From the NCBI RefSeq assembly GCF_010993705.1, contig NZ_WOFO01000011.1:113257-177256 (forward strand): 64,000 bases of DNA, written 5' to 3'. Made by a program: the position numbers and the translations under genes. How positions within the stretch are numbered: position 1 is the stretch's first letter; the number at the start of each line of letters is the position of its first letter. The stretch comes from Cyclobacterium sp. SYSU L10401. GTDB taxonomy: Bacteria; Bacteroidota; Bacteroidia; Cytophagales; Cyclobacteriaceae. A model generated the notes under the pieces. The model worked only from the letters and a program-made list of their open reading frames with translations. It did no database searches and had not been told where the DNA came from. Of the stretch, positions 63,904 to 64,000 are shown piece after piece.

Positions 63904-64000
63904 ATCGAGTAGCCCGACCTGAGCCAAATGGCTCAGGTTGAGGCTCTCACACCACCAAGCGTACGGGTCTCGTACTTGGCGGTTCACTGGATTGTAGGTT
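63904..64000 (-). mobile_element. 3' end of a group II intron (domains V and VI) on the minus strand, continuing past the window
   Basis: On the minus strand, domain V is ACCGCCAAG-TACG-loop-CGTA-CG-CTTGGTGGT: a 9-bp lower stem, the 2-nt CG bulge on the 3' side and an upper stem. A CGC triad lies near its start (about 63983 down to 63951). Domain VI follows with stem CCTGAGCC/GGCTCAGG (63918-63937), and the intron ends CTACTCGAT with an adenosine 7 nt from the end (63910) as branch point. The CGC triad and the attC-type target suggest a class C intron. The body and any reverse transcriptase would lie to the right of the window. Confidence 0.75.

Overview
The window comes from a chromosome of a Bacteroidota bacterium. 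The closest fit is the Cytophagales, family Cyclobacteriaceae (Cyclobacterium/Echinicola/Algoriphagus-like). This is inferred from a type B type-IX-secretion C-terminal domain, several exact TAnnTTTG -7 promoter boxes, families largely confined to this phylum (DUF5777, DUF2805-like, a GreA-like protein), and many lipoproteins and secreted proteins tied to polysaccharide use. No rRNA, tRNA or CRISPR array was seen.

Layout. 1-13 kb: a giant secreted adhesin-like protein cut by the left edge, then housekeeping genes (ffh, pdhB, a phosphoesterase, hisS, a ybaB-type gene, a glycosyltransferase, a PspC protein). 13-20 kb: a co-directional amino-sugar cluster with a TPR lipoprotein, a ROK kinase, a cupin, and a GH20-like hexosaminidase flanked by two NagX/DUF5009 membrane acyltransferases. 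20-24 kb: Xaa-Pro aminopeptidase, a GreA-like factor, a TonB-C protein and a VF530 protein. 24-36 kb: a carbohydrate catabolic region with two exported Gfo/Idh/MocA oxidoreductases, a lipoprotein, an FG-GAP protein, a fucose-isomerase-like enzyme, a BNR sialidase-like lipoprotein, a DapA/NanA-type aldolase and a sodium:solute symporter. 36-46 kb: a TPR histidine kinase, pgi, a sugar aminotransferase, an esterase and a Rieske/YceI/DUF5777 operon. 46-50 kb: a probable inorganic-carbon module of an SbtA-type bicarbonate transporter, a small protein resembling a degenerate beta carbonic anhydrase, and a LysR regulator. 50-58 kb: MFS transporter, flavin reductase, DUF302, TrhA, rimO, a GNAT-like protein and a class D beta-lactamase with altered motifs.

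The right end (58.3-64 kb) is the most unusual part and looks like a cassette-type mobile integron. A perfect 48-bp palindrome lies between a zinc-ribbon gene and a tyrosine recombinase. Downstream of the recombinase are three one-gene, A+T-rich cassettes, all on the + strand: a lipoprotein, a DUF6794-type protein and an RloC/AAA_13-type ATPase. They are separated by ~135-bp imperfect inverted repeats ending in GTT-type core sites. Each cassette starts with a core whose reverse complement begins its own 3' repeat, which is the signature of integron gene cassettes. The third repeat is interrupted by the 3' end (domains V and VI) of a group II intron on the minus strand, as in attC-targeting introns. 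The recombinase appears XerC/D-like and seems to lack the IntI-specific insertion, so this may be a divergent or undescribed cassette-capture system.

Three copies of a dispersed inverted-repeat element (25.8, 27.9 and 48.3 kb) and a field of small hairpins with a 48-bp direct repeat (53.0-53.5 kb) fill some of the intergenic space.
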